Shown here: positions 26,769-37,061 of the stretch, piece by piece
Layout of the letters: each line of letters opens with the position of its first letter
Position numbering within the stretch: the stretch's first letter is position 1
From: Streptomyces marincola
Lineage (GTDB): Bacteria > Actinomycetota > Actinomycetes > Streptomycetales > Streptomycetaceae
NCBI RefSeq assembly: GCF_020410765.1
Contig: NZ_CP084541.1
Span: 1,793,001 to 1,857,000, forward strand
Length of the DNA stretch: 64,000 nt
Direction: 5' to 3'
Translations under genes and position numbers: made by a program
Notes under the pieces: model-generated
What the model was told of the DNA's origin: nothing
What the model saw: only the letters and a program-made list of their open reading frames with translations
The model's database searches: none

Positions 26769-28111
26769 GGCAGTTCCCCCATCAGCTCGGCCCAGCGCCG
26801 GTAGAAGGCGCGCTGGTTGTGCTCGCTCAGGGTGCCCACCTCGGCCCGCGCCGGGCCGGGGAAGTCCTTGGCCGGAACGCCCCGGTCGGCGCCGAGGCTG
26901 AGGTCGACGGGCGCTCCCCGGTCCGGCGCCGAGCGGGCCAGGGCCGCGTCGATCCGGGCGAAGTTCTCGAAGTCGTCCATCTCGAACAGGATTCCTCCGG
27001 CCGACTGGGTCCTGGCCTGGAAGCGGTAGGAGCGCTGCCGCCACTCGGGGTCCATCGCGGTGGGCACGAGCGTCCAGTACAGGCACTCGGTCTCGCGCGC
27101 GCTGATCGGCACGTGGGCGCGGACCACGAGGAAGCGCGTCAGCGGATCGGTGTCCTCGCCCACCGCGCGGTCGTGCGCGACGCTGAGGAACACGGTGTTG
27201 GGGAACAGCACCCCGTGCGCGACCTCGCAGTGGGAGGTGAACCGCACCTGCTCCGGGGTCTGCGCGGCGGCCAGTTCGGCCCAGCGCTCGGGCGGGTAGC
27301 CGGGGAACTCGGGGGCGGCCAGGTCCCGGTCCTCGATCGAACGCCCGCTCTCGACGACGTACCCGGCCCGCACGCTGTGGCCGCCCGGGGTGGCGATGTT
27401 GACCGCGACGAGGTCGGTTCCCGAGCGCCCCCGGGTGCCGTCGGCCAGCGTGTCACCGTAGATGCCCTGCTGGAGCGCGATCTGGTGGGTGGTGCGCATG
27501 TGGTAGCCGTCGCCCGCGAAGTTGTCCGTGGGTATCTTCCAGTTGCCCCTGGTGCGCACCCGCTGCGGCGGCCCCCACACCTCCCACTGCCCGGCCCCGC
27601 AGTCGAGGAAGGCGTCGAGGTACCAGCCGATCTCCCCCAGGTACTCATCGAGTCCCGGGGCCTCGGCGTCCCACGTGGCGAAGAGGAACCCGCGCCGGTC
27701 CTCGACGCGCGCGGTGGGCAGGCCGTGCCCGCCGGGGTCGAAGTCCGCCGGGTAGGCCGACCTGAGCGCGGGCACGCCGACCAGCCGGCCGTCGTTGGCG
27801 AACGTCCATCCGTGGTAACTGCACCGCAGGTGCGCGGCGTTGCCCAGGCTCGCGCGGCACAGGCGGGTGCCGCGATGGGTGCAGGAATTGTGCAGCGCAC
27901 GCACGACTCCGTCCTCACCCCGCATGACGACGACTTCGTCCCTGCCGAGGGTGCGCACGATGTAATCGCCGGGTTCTCGCACCTCGTCGGCAAATCCGAG
28001 AAGCTGCCAGGAAGGATGGAAGACGCGGTCGAACTCGTCGCCGAGCACATCGTCGTCAATAAACGCACGACGACCGACCGCGCGCGCGGAACCATCGACT
28101 CCGAAGGACAC
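26765..28111 (-). CDS. Aromatic-ring-hydroxylating dioxygenase, Rieske alpha subunit
   Basis: This catalytic subunit of a Rieske non-heme iron oxygenase adds O2 to an aromatic ring to give a cis-dihydrodiol. The Rieske ligands are C77-x-H79 in SCTHRG and C97-x2-H100 in CSYHGW. The mononuclear iron His ligands are H204 and H209 in GDGYHMRTTH, with the bridging Asp D201. The GTG at 28111 has a strong GGAGGAGGGG just upstream and gives 448 residues, normal for the family. An ATG 9 codons earlier lacks a ribosome site. No ferredoxin or reductase gene is in the window, so electrons must come from elsewhere. It is the first gene of the seven-gene operon. Confidence 0.9.
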   Translation of the reverse strand: MSFGVDGSARAVGRRAFIDDDVLGDEFDRVFHPSWQLLGFADEVREPGDYIVRTLGRDEVVVMRGEDGVVRALHNSCTHRGTRLCRASLGNAAHLRCSYHGWTFANDGRLVGVPALRSAYPADFDPGGHGLPTARVEDRRGFLFATWDAEAPGLDEYLGEIGWYLDAFLDCGAGQWEVWGPPQRVRTRGNWKIPTDNFAGDGYHMRTTHQIALQQGIYGDTLADGTRGRSGTDLVAVNIATPGGHSVRAGYVVESGRSIEDRDLAAPEFPGYPPERWAELAAAQTPEQVRFTSHCEVAHGVLFPNTVFLSVAHDRAVGEDTDPLTRFLVVRAHVPISARETECLYWTLVPTAMDPEWRQRSYRFQARTQSAGGILFEMDDFENFARIDAALARSAPDRGAPVDLSLGADRGVPAKDFPGPARAEVGTLSEHNQRAFYRRWAELMGELP

Positions 28112-28704
28112 GAACCCCTCCTCCGAGAAAAATCCCATGACTGGGCATAAATGCTGTGCATTCAGCAGCCGCCTGTCGTGGAAATTGCGAAGCGTGAACG
28201 CACTGTGAAAAGCAGGTATACGCGCGGCCCCCGCCGGGCAATCGCGTCGAAGATCCATCGCGGGACGAGGGCGCCGGGTCCCGCCAGACCACAGGGTGCC
28301 GCTCGTCGGCCGACCAGTCCGGATCGCCTTGCCCCTGGCATGGGACGGCCCCGGAGGCCGGTAACAACTTCATGCTAAAGGCAGTGACTTCGGCGCGCAA
28401 GTGCGTGACCACCCGCTGCGACGGGCCCCCGCGCCCGCCTCCGCGACGCCCCGGCCCCCGGGGCGGGCGCCCGCGGCCCGGTGCACCGCACCGCCCGGGG
28501 CGGGGAATTCACCGGGTTCACCTGGATCGACCGGAGAATCCCCGCATCGGCATGCAGGACCTGCCTCGGGCCCATAAAAAGAAGCACCGGCCATCGCGAC
28601 CTTGAGATGCCACCGAGACCTGCCCTACGGTGAGGACGAGCGAGCCACGGATTCTTGCTCCGACAGGACCGGATGTCCCACCCCACTTCTCGGGAGTCAC
28701 CTCC
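28112..28704. promoter_or_regulatory. Divergent promoter region between the Rieske and P450 genes
   Basis: This 593-base region holds no convincing gene. It separates the divergent oxygenase operon and P450 gene and must contain both promoters. On the plus strand TTGAGA at 28602-28607 and TACGGT at 28626-28631 are spaced 18 bases apart, about 70 bases before the P450 start. On the minus strand TATACC near 28220 could be a -10 but no good -35 accompanies it. The stretch 28139-28260 is notably AT-richer than its surroundings. Confidence 0.5.
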
Positions 28705-29955
28705 ATGTCGCTTGACTTCGTATCCGTCGACGACTTCTCTCATAATCGGTTCCAGTACATCGAGGACCCGTTTCCGTTCTACGCACAGATGCGCGAACAC
28801 CGCCCGGCCCACCTGTCCGAGTCGATCTTCGGCGGCACCTGGCTGATGTTCCGCTACGCGGACTGCGCCGGGCTGATGAAGGACGAGCGGCTGTCCAACG
28901 CCCGCTCCGCGGTCCCCCTGCGCTTCCTCCCGCCCGAACAGCGCGAGGAGTTCGCGGACATGCTCGACGTGTACAGCCGCTGGCTGGCGTTCCACGACGG
29001 CGCCGAGCACACCCGCAACCGCAGGCAGGCCAACCGGAGCTACGTGCCGTTCACGGACGAGTACCTCGAACCGCGTATCCAGGGCCTCGTCGACGGACTG
29101 CTCGACCGGGTGGATCCCAAGGGGTTCGACCTCATCGGGGAGTTCGCGTTCCCGTTACCCGCCATGGTGATCGCCGACGTGCTCGGTGTCCCGGTGGAGC
29201 GGCACGCCGACCTCAACCGCTGGACCGACGACATCGCCCACCTCTTCGGCTCGACCTCCGTCACGGTGGACCACCTGCGCCGGACCAGGGAGAGCACCCG
29301 GCAGCTCGCGGACTTCCTCGCTTCCGAGGAGAACGCGCGCCTCTCGCGCGCCGAGGGCGGGCTGCTGCACCAGCTCCGGGAGGCCCGGGTGCGCGGGCAC
29401 CGGTTCTCCGAGCGCGACGTCGTCGCGCAGGCGGCGCTGCTGCTGTTCGCGGGCGTCGCGTCGATCCGCTACCTCATCGGCAACTGCGTGCACGCCCTCG
29501 CCGACCACCCCGTGAGCGAGCGGAACCTGCTGCTGCACCCCGAGACCGTGGGTCCCGCGGTCGAGGAACTCCTGCGCCTGTGCACACCGGTGTCGTTCGT
29601 CGGGCGGATCGCGGCCGAGGCGTTCGAGTACACCGCATCGGACGGGACCGTCATGCCGCTGGCCAAGGGGCAGCCCCTGCTGCTGTACGTGGCCTCGGCC
29701 AACCGCGACCCCGAGGTCTTCGACCGGCCGGACGAACTGGTCCTCGACCGGCCGCTGCCCAACCGGCACCTGACGTTCGGCATCGGCAGGCACCTGTGCT
29801 TCGGCGACCCGCTGGTGCGCCAGACGACCAGGATCGCGCTGAGCAGCCTCTACCGCAGGTGGCCGGAGCTGCGGGTGCCGCGGCAGGAGGCCAACTGGAA
29901 CAACAACCTGGGCTTCCACGGCTTCACCTCCCTCCAGGTCACCGGCGGCGACTGA
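28705..29955 (+). CDS. Cytochrome P450
   Basis: This 416-residue soluble P450 has the heme-binding motif FGIGRHLCFGD with ligand C365, the K-helix ExxR in VEELLRL, and a normal bacterial length. The I-helix reads LLFAGVASIRYLIGN. In most P450s this segment is AGxxT with an acidic residue before the Thr; here the acid is Ala and the Thr is Ser, as in some atypical biosynthetic P450s. The ATG start follows GGGAG by 8 bases. A TTA codon at 29155-29157 makes translation bldA-dependent. It is followed by an aldehyde dehydrogenase gene 50 bases on and is probably a tailoring or precursor enzyme of the cluster. Confidence 0.9.
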   Translation: MSLDFVSVDDFSHNRFQYIEDPFPFYAQMREHRPAHLSESIFGGTWLMFRYADCAGLMKDERLSNARSAVPLRFLPPEQREEFADMLDVYSRWLAFHDGAEHTRNRRQANRSYVPFTDEYLEPRIQGLVDGLLDRVDPKGFDLIGEFAFPLPAMVIADVLGVPVERHADLNRWTDDIAHLFGSTSVTVDHLRRTRESTRQLADFLASEENARLSRAEGGLLHQLREARVRGHRFSERDVVAQAALLLFAGVASIRYLIGNCVHALADHPVSERNLLLHPETVGPAVEELLRLCTPVSFVGRIAAEAFEYTASDGTVMPLAKGQPLLLYVASANRDPEVFDRPDELVLDRPLPNRHLTFGIGRHLCFGDPLVRQTTRIALSSLYRRWPELRVPRQEANWNNNLGFHGFTSLQVTGGD

Positions 29956-30005
29956 ACGCCGCCCGCGCCCGACCACCCCACCGGCCGAACCCTCAGGAGA
30001 GCCCC

Positions 30006-31436
30006 GTGACAGCACCAGCCCCGCCCACCCTGCGCAACGTCATCGACGGCAAGCGCGCGGAAGCCGCGGCGGGCACCGAGTACAGGGACCTGCTCGACCC
30101 GTGTACCGGCGAAGCCCACCTGCGCGCGCCCTGTACCGGCGCCGAGGACGTCGACCGCGCCATGCGCGCGGCGGCCTCGGCCTTCGGCGAGTGGTCGCGG
30201 ACCACGCCCGCCGAGCGCCAGTCGGCCCTGCTCGACCTCGCGGACGCCGCCGCCGGGCGGGCCGCCGAGTTCGCCGAGGCCGAACTCGGCGACACCGGAA
30301 GCCGGCACGCCGGCGGCGAGATCGGCGTAATCGTCGACGAGCTGCGCTTCTTCGCCGGTGCCGCGCGGCTGCTCGACGGCGTGGCGGGCGGCGAGTACGC
30401 GCCCGGCCACACCTCCTACACCCGGCGCGAACCGGTCGGAGTCTGCGCGCAGCTCGCGCCGTGGAACTTCCCCATGCTGATGGCGGTGCTCAAGTCGGCG
30501 CCGGCGATCGCCGCGGGGAACACCGTCGTGCTCAAGCCCGCCGAGACCACCCCGTCGTCGGCGCTGCTGCTGGCCGACATCGCCACGAGCATCCTGCCGC
30601 CCGGCGTGCTCAACGTCGTGTGCGGCGGCCCGGACACGGGGCGGCTCATGGTCGAGCACCCGGTGCCCGCCGCGGTCTCGCTGACCGGTTCGGTCGCGGC
30701 CGGCGTGGACGTGGCCACCCGCGCCGCCGCCACGCTCAAACGCACCCACCTGGAACTGGGCGGCAAGACCCCGGTCCTGGTCTGCGACGACGCCGACCTC
30801 GACGAGGCCGTGCGGACGATCGTCACCGGCGCGTTCACCAACGCGGGACAGGACTGCACGGCCGCCAGCCGGGTCCTGGTGACCGACGCGCTGCACGACC
30901 GGCTGCTGGAGGCGCTGGTGCGGGAGGCGTCGGCCCGGCGGCCAGGGCCGCCGTCGGACCCCGGCGCCGCCTACGGGCCGCTGAACAACGCCGAGCACCT
31001 GGCGCGCGTGCAGTCCTGCCTCGACGGGCTGCCGCCGCACGCCCGGGCGGTGACGGGCGGCCACCGGGTGGGCGACCGCGGCTGGTTCTACGCCCCCACC
31101 GTCATCGCCGGCGTGCGCGAGGACGACGAGATCACCCGCACGGAGGTCTTCGGACCCGTGATCACCGTCGAGCGGTGCGCCGACGAGGCGGAGGCTCTGC
31201 GGCGGGCCAACTCCTCGGCGTACGGCCTGGCTTCGGCGGTCTGGACCACTGACCACCGCAAGGCGATGCGGCTCTCGGCCGAACTGGACTACGGCACCGT
31301 CTGGGTGAACACGCACCTCCAGTTCCCCTCGGAGCTGCCGCACGGCGGCTTCCGCCAGTCCGGCAACGGCAAGGACCTCTCGCGGTACGGCTTCGAGGCG
31401 TACACGAGGGTCAAGCAGGTGACCCACCGCCTGTAG
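30006..31436 (+). CDS. Aldehyde dehydrogenase
   Basis: This 476-residue NAD(P)-dependent aldehyde dehydrogenase oxidises an aldehyde to the acid. The catalytic Cys is in NAGQDCTA and the general-base Glu in LELGGKTP. The cofactor region shows APWNFPM, KPAETTPSS and SLTGSVAAG. The fold is complete, from VIDGKRAEAA at the N-terminus to the C-terminal VFGPVI and GGFRQSGNGKDLSRYGFEAYTR. The GTG start is preceded by AGGAG. In this context the substrate may be the aldehyde released by the benzoylformate-decarboxylase-like enzyme, or a sulfur-containing aldehyde, but neither is shown. Confidence 0.9.
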   Translation: MTAPAPPTLRNVIDGKRAEAAAGTEYRDLLDPCTGEAHLRAPCTGAEDVDRAMRAAASAFGEWSRTTPAERQSALLDLADAAAGRAAEFAEAELGDTGSRHAGGEIGVIVDELRFFAGAARLLDGVAGGEYAPGHTSYTRREPVGVCAQLAPWNFPMLMAVLKSAPAIAAGNTVVLKPAETTPSSALLLADIATSILPPGVLNVVCGGPDTGRLMVEHPVPAAVSLTGSVAAGVDVATRAAATLKRTHLELGGKTPVLVCDDADLDEAVRTIVTGAFTNAGQDCTAASRVLVTDALHDRLLEALVREASARRPGPPSDPGAAYGPLNNAEHLARVQSCLDGLPPHARAVTGGHRVGDRGWFYAPTVIAGVREDDEITRTEVFGPVITVERCADEAEALRRANSSAYGLASAVWTTDHRKAMRLSAELDYGTVWVNTHLQFPSELPHGGFRQSGNGKDLSRYGFEAYTRVKQVTHRL

Positions 31437-31526
31437 TGTCCAGCCACGCAAGGACGACGACGGCGGTCGGCAGGGCACCGGGGCTCGGTGCGCCCGTGCG
31501 GGCCTTGAGGCTTCGGATTAAGGGTC

Positions 31527-32903
31527 ATGCAGCGTTCCCCCAGCGTGTTCTCGCCGCAGTGGCGGCTCACCAGCGTCGGCGTGGCCGTCGCGATCAGCAT
31601 CTTCGCGTTCGAGGGCATCGCGGTCGCGACGGCGATGCCCTCGGCGGTGCGCGACCTGGACGGGCTCGCCTTCTTCGGCTGGCCCTACAGCGCCTTCCTG
31701 GTCATGAACCTGGTGGGCCTGGGCGTGGCGGGCCAGTGGTGCGACCGGGTCGGGCCGCGCACCCCGCTGCTCACCGGCATCGCCGTGTTCACCGCGGGGC
31801 TGCTGATGGCGGGGACCGCCGGGCACATGGCGGTGTTCGTCCTGGGCCGGGGCGCGCAGGGGTTCGGCGTGGGTCTCGCGTCCATCGCGGTGTTCCAGCT
31901 GGTGGCGATGGTCTACCCGCCCGACCTGCGCCCCAAGGCGCTGGCCATCATCTCCACGGCCTACGTGCTCCCCGCCCTGGTCGGGCCGATGATCTCGGGC
32001 ACGATCACCGCGCACGTCGGGTGGCGCTGGGTGTTCCTCGGCCTGGTGCCGGTGGCGGTGGCCGGCGGCCTGACGCTGCTCCCGGCCCTGCGCACGGCGC
32101 CCGCGCCGGGGCGTTCGGCGGAGAACGGGTCGCGCCGGCCGCTGTTCGCCCTGCTCGCCGGGGTGGGGGTCGTCATGCTCCAGGCCGGGGGCAACGCGGT
32201 CGTCGCCGGGCGGACGGTGCTCGCCGTCCTCGCGCTTGGGGCCGGGCTGCTGGCCCTGGGCGCGGGGCTGCGCGAGCTGCTGCCCCGGGGGGCGACGCGG
32301 CTGCGTCGGGGCGTTCCCTCCGTGGTGGCGGTGCGCGGCCTGCTGGCGGGGCCGTTCTACGCCATGGAGTCCATCGTGCCGCTGACCCTCGTCACCCTGC
32401 ACGGCTTCGGGACCGTCGCCTCGGGCCTGCCGCTGCTCGCGGGCGCGCTCGGCTGGTGGGCGGGGGCCCAGGCGCAGGGCAGGATCACCGCGGTCTCCCG
32501 GCAGTCGCTGCTGCGGTGGGGGCTGCTGGCCCTGGTGGTCTGCTTCGCCGGAATGGCGGCCCTGAGCCTGCCGGGCGCGCCCGGGTGGCCGGTGTACCTG
32601 CTGTGGATCGTGGGCGGTCTCGGCATGGGGGTGTGCGTCCCCACCACGGGCGTGCTCGTGCTCGACCAGTCCGCCGAGGACGAGACAGGAAGGAATTCGT
32701 CGGCACTCCAGATCAGCGACGTGACCGCGGCCGGGCTCGGCACCAGCGCGGCCGGGGTGATCGTCGGCGCCACCGAGGGCGGCGGCCTGGACTTCGGCGC
32801 CGGCATGGCGGTGCTCGGCCTGGCGGCGGCTGCCGTCTGCGCCGCCGCGGCGGTGTGCGCCTCGCGCACGGCGCCCCCGGCGGAGCGCGCCGTCGCGGGC
32901 TGA
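31527..32903 (+). CDS. MFS drug exporter
   Basis: This 458-residue integral membrane protein has 12-14 hydrophobic segments and the MFS motif A region GQWCDRVGPRTPLL between helices 2 and 3. Motif C is represented by VLPALVGPMISGTITAHVGWRWVFLG in helix 5, which is typical of proton-driven drug exporters. It lies in the same direction as the ALDH gene, 90 bases on, and precedes an ABC-F resistance gene. Export of the cluster product is the likely role. Confidence 0.85.
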   Translation: MQRSPSVFSPQWRLTSVGVAVAISIFAFEGIAVATAMPSAVRDLDGLAFFGWPYSAFLVMNLVGLGVAGQWCDRVGPRTPLLTGIAVFTAGLLMAGTAGHMAVFVLGRGAQGFGVGLASIAVFQLVAMVYPPDLRPKALAIISTAYVLPALVGPMISGTITAHVGWRWVFLGLVPVAVAGGLTLLPALRTAPAPGRSAENGSRRPLFALLAGVGVVMLQAGGNAVVAGRTVLAVLALGAGLLALGAGLRELLPRGATRLRRGVPSVVAVRGLLAGPFYAMESIVPLTLVTLHGFGTVASGLPLLAGALGWWAGAQAQGRITAVSRQSLLRWGLLALVVCFAGMAALSLPGAPGWPVYLLWIVGGLGMGVCVPTTGVLVLDQSAEDETGRNSSALQISDVTAAGLGTSAAGVIVGATEGGGLDFGAGMAVLGLAAAAVCAAAAVCASRTAPPAERAVAG

Positions 32904-32935
32904 ACCGCCGCTCCGTACGCCCGCGCACCTTCGTC

Positions 32936-32965
32936 TTGCACGTTCTGTTCGCAGGTCGTTACCAT
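32936..32965 (+). promoter_or_regulatory. Candidate promoter of the ABC-F resistance gene
   Basis: TTGCAC at 32936-32941 and TACCAT at 32960-32965 are separated by 18 bases. A transcript starting the usual 7-8 bases downstream would begin at or next to the ATG at 32973, so the first product would be a leaderless 7-codon uORF. Confidence 0.55.
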
Positions 32966-32972
32966 GACGCAC

Positions 32973-32996
32973 ATGTCGACTCCCCGCGTCTCCTAG
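32973..32996 (+). promoter_or_regulatory. Leader uORF MSTPRVS upstream of the ABC-F gene
   Basis: An ATG followed by six codons and TAG encodes MSTPRVS. An in-frame ATG three codons earlier would give MTHMSTPRVS. The uORF ends 58 bases before the ABC-F start codon. The spacer can form alternative stems, for instance GACCTG with CAGGTC at about 32998-33026. Antibiotic-resistance ABC-F genes are often controlled by ribosome stalling on such leaders, so this is a candidate attenuator. Confidence 0.5.
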
Positions 32997-33054
32997 CGAC
33001 CTGGCTCCCTTCCAGAGGACAGGTCTGCCATGAGGAGCTCACGGAGAGTCCCCT

Positions 33055-34656
<1,602 letters not shown>

Positions 34657-34745
34657 TCCCACCACCGTGGGCGCAGGCCGCCACCAGCGGTACACCCCGG
34701 CCCCCGCCGGTCCCACCCGGACCGGCCCGCACCCCAGGGAGCACC

Positions 34746-35528
34746 ATGCCCGACCTGAAAGGCCGCACAGCACTGGTCACCGGTTCCTCGCGCGGGATCG
34801 GCCGCGGGATCGCGGAACGGCTGGCCGCGAGCGGCGCGCACGTGGCCGTCCACTACGGGCACGACGAGCGGGCCGCGGCCGAGACCGTGGCGCACTTACG
34901 CGAACGCGGTGGTGAGGCGTTCGCCGTCGGCGCCGACCTCTCGACGGTCGCCGGGGTGGACACGCTGCTGGCCGAGGCCGGCTCCCGGTTCGCCGAGAGC
35001 GGCAGGGACCGGCTCGATGTGCTGGTCAACAACGCGGGGTTCAGCACGACGTTCTTCGAGGCCACCACGCCGGAGATCTTCGACCGGCTCTTCGCGGTGA
35101 ACGCCAGGGCGCCCTTCTTCCTGGTGCAGCGCGCCCTGCCGCTGCTCGCCGACGGCGGCAGGGTGGTGTCCGTCTCCTCCGCGGCGATCCGGGTCGCGGT
35201 GTCGGACGTGGCCTACACGATGGCCAAGGCCGCGGTGGTGGCGATGAACCGGACGCTCGCCCACCTGCTGGGCGAGCGCGGCATCACGGTCAACACCGTG
35301 GCCCCCGGCGCGGTGGACACCGACCTGACCGCCGCCGAGCGGCGGGAGGAGCCGGAGACGAGGCAGGTCATCATCGACATGACCGCGCTCGGCAGGATCG
35401 GCACGCCCCCCGATGTCGCCGATGTCGTGGCCTTCCTCGCCTCGGACGAGGCGAGGTGGGTCACCGGGCAGTGCATCGAGGTCAGCGGCGGTCTGTTCCT
35501 CGGCCTCCCTCCGGGCATCGCCCACTGA
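34746..35528 (+). CDS. Short-chain dehydrogenase/reductase
   Basis: This 260-residue SDR of the classical FabG-like type has the cofactor motif TGSSRGIG at about residue 13, NNAGFS, the catalytic Ser in VSVSSAAI and YTMAKAA for Tyr and Lys. The end GQCIEVSGGLFLG is typical. The ATG start is preceded by AGGGAG. A TTA codon at 34896-34898 puts it under bldA control. It follows the ABC-F gene by 89 bases in the same direction and probably reduces or oxidises an intermediate of the cluster. Confidence 0.88.
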   Translation: MPDLKGRTALVTGSSRGIGRGIAERLAASGAHVAVHYGHDERAAAETVAHLRERGGEAFAVGADLSTVAGVDTLLAEAGSRFAESGRDRLDVLVNNAGFSTTFFEATTPEIFDRLFAVNARAPFFLVQRALPLLADGGRVVSVSSAAIRVAVSDVAYTMAKAAVVAMNRTLAHLLGERGITVNTVAPGAVDTDLTAAERREEPETRQVIIDMTALGRIGTPPDVADVVAFLASDEARWVTGQCIEVSGGLFLGLPPGIAH

Positions 35529-35584
35529 CCCGTGTCGCGCACGGCGGAAGCGAGGCCCGGAAGGAGGTGGAGGAGACGGTGTTC

Positions 35585-36799
35585 CTAGTGCGACTCGCCG
35601 AGCCAGCCCGCGTCCGCCTCCGCGTCGCAGCCGACGAAGGTGTTCACGAACGCCTGGACGGCCTGTTCGTCGGTGGTGACGCGGTCCAGGTCGTCGAGGA
35701 AGTCGGCGCCGAACGGCCGCAGTTCCGCCTGCTCGCAGGTGTAGGCGAAGGCTTCGAGCCGCTGCGCGTCCCGGGTCGCGGCGTAGCCGGCCAGCGCCTC
35801 GTCGAGTCCCGCGGAGCCCGAAAGACCCGCGTCGAGCGCGTCGGCGAGCACGACGGCGTCGGCGAAGGCGTCGGAGATGCCCTGCGCCGAGACGGGGTCC
35901 TTGTGGTGTCCGGCGTCCCCGGCCAGGACCCACCCGGGGCCGTGCGCCTGCCTGCGTGCGTTGCGCACCGCCGCGGCCCTGGGGCGCGAGGTCAGTGTCC
36001 CGCCGGCCAGGGCCCGTTCGACCTCGGGCACCTCACGCAGCGCGGAGGTGTAGAACTCCGCCTGCGCCGCGCGGCCGGACCCCGGTGCCTCCTCGGGCGG
36101 GAACACCAGCGACACCACGGTGAGGCCGTGGTGCGTGGGCCACAGGGAGATGCCGCGCCTGCCGCGGAACACCACGCGCACGCCCCGCTCCCCCACGCCC
36201 GACCAGTATCCGTAGAGGCTGCGCGCGAGGACGCCCCTGTCCTCCACGACCGGGGACTTCACCAGGCGGGCGACCGTCGAGTTGCGGCCGTCGGCCCCGA
36301 CCACGACGCGGGCCCGCAACTGCGCGGGGCCGTCGGGGCCGCTGCCCCGCACCCCCGCGACGCGGCCGTCCCCGACGACGAGGCCGGTGACCGCGAAGCG
36401 CTCCCTCAGCCGCGCGCCCGCGTCGCGGGCCTCGGCCGCCAGCATGGCGTCCAGTTCGATCCTGCGGGGCGCGTAGGTCGTGGCCGCCATCCCCCCGGCC
36501 CGCGGCCCGCCGGCCACCACGCGCCCCTCGAAATCGAGCGAGGCGCTGACGATGGGAGGGCATCCCCCTTTTTCCAACGCCGGGACGAGCCCCCATGACT
36601 GAAGCTGCCTGACCCCCGGCCACCTAATCCAATGAGTGGATTCCGTGTCGGTTCCCACAGGGTTTCGGTCAACTATTTCCACCGTATATCCGCGCTGGGC
36701 GAGCAGCATTCCAAGTGGCGCCCCCGCACACCGCGCCCCCACGATGACGACATCGCATGAATCGCCTATTGCCTTCGCTTCGCCGATCACCATTCGCAC
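35585..36799 (-). CDS. FAD-dependent monooxygenase-like oxidoreductase
   Basis: This 404-residue flavoprotein resembles the aromatic hydroxylase/geranylgeranyl-reductase/halogenase superfamily. It has the FAD motif VVIVGARCAGAPLGMLLA near the N-terminus, the central motif VVGADGRNSTVARL (a DG motif) and the ribityl motif LAGDAGHHKDPVSAQGISDAFADA. I see no halogenase-type WxWxIP motif. The GTG at 36799 has GAGAGG 6 bases upstream; an ATG two codons later is the alternative. It is oriented against its neighbours and diverges from the SCO6745-family gene. Confidence 0.85.
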   Translation of the reverse strand: MRMVIGEAKAIGDSCDVVIVGARCAGAPLGMLLAQRGYTVEIVDRNPVGTDTESTHWIRWPGVRQLQSWGLVPALEKGGCPPIVSASLDFEGRVVAGGPRAGGMAATTYAPRRIELDAMLAAEARDAGARLRERFAVTGLVVGDGRVAGVRGSGPDGPAQLRARVVVGADGRNSTVARLVKSPVVEDRGVLARSLYGYWSGVGERGVRVVFRGRRGISLWPTHHGLTVVSLVFPPEEAPGSGRAAQAEFYTSALREVPEVERALAGGTLTSRPRAAAVRNARRQAHGPGWVLAGDAGHHKDPVSAQGISDAFADAVVLADALDAGLSGSAGLDEALAGYAATRDAQRLEAFAYTCEQAELRPFGADFLDDLDRVTTDEQAVQAFVNTFVGCDAEADAGWLGESH

Positions 36800-37025
36800 C
36801 GTCAGCCTCTCCGCATACACGCAGGTCAGGCGCCCTGGTCGCGTTGATCGACGACGCTGGAAATCACGCGTCAAGGGCACCATGGGAACATGGAGCCGCG
36901 CTGTCGAACGGCTCTACCGATGACTTGATCAAGGTGGCTCACTGCTGCCACGAATTGGCCCACCACACTGCACGCTTCCCCGTCGGGACGCCCTTCAAGC
37001 CCATCAATTTTTCTTGCAGGCGCCG

Positions 37026-37055
37026 TTGACACCCTCCCGAATCCCGCCCTAGCAT
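37026..37055 (+). promoter_or_regulatory. Consensus promoter of the SCO6745-family gene
   Basis: A perfect -35 TTGACA at 37026-37031 and -10 TAGCAT at 37050-37055 are separated by 18 bases. The ATG at 37062 is 7 bases beyond the -10, exactly where transcription should begin, and no ribosome-binding site precedes it. A leaderless mRNA is therefore expected. Confidence 0.75.
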
Positions 37056-37061
37056 CGAAAT

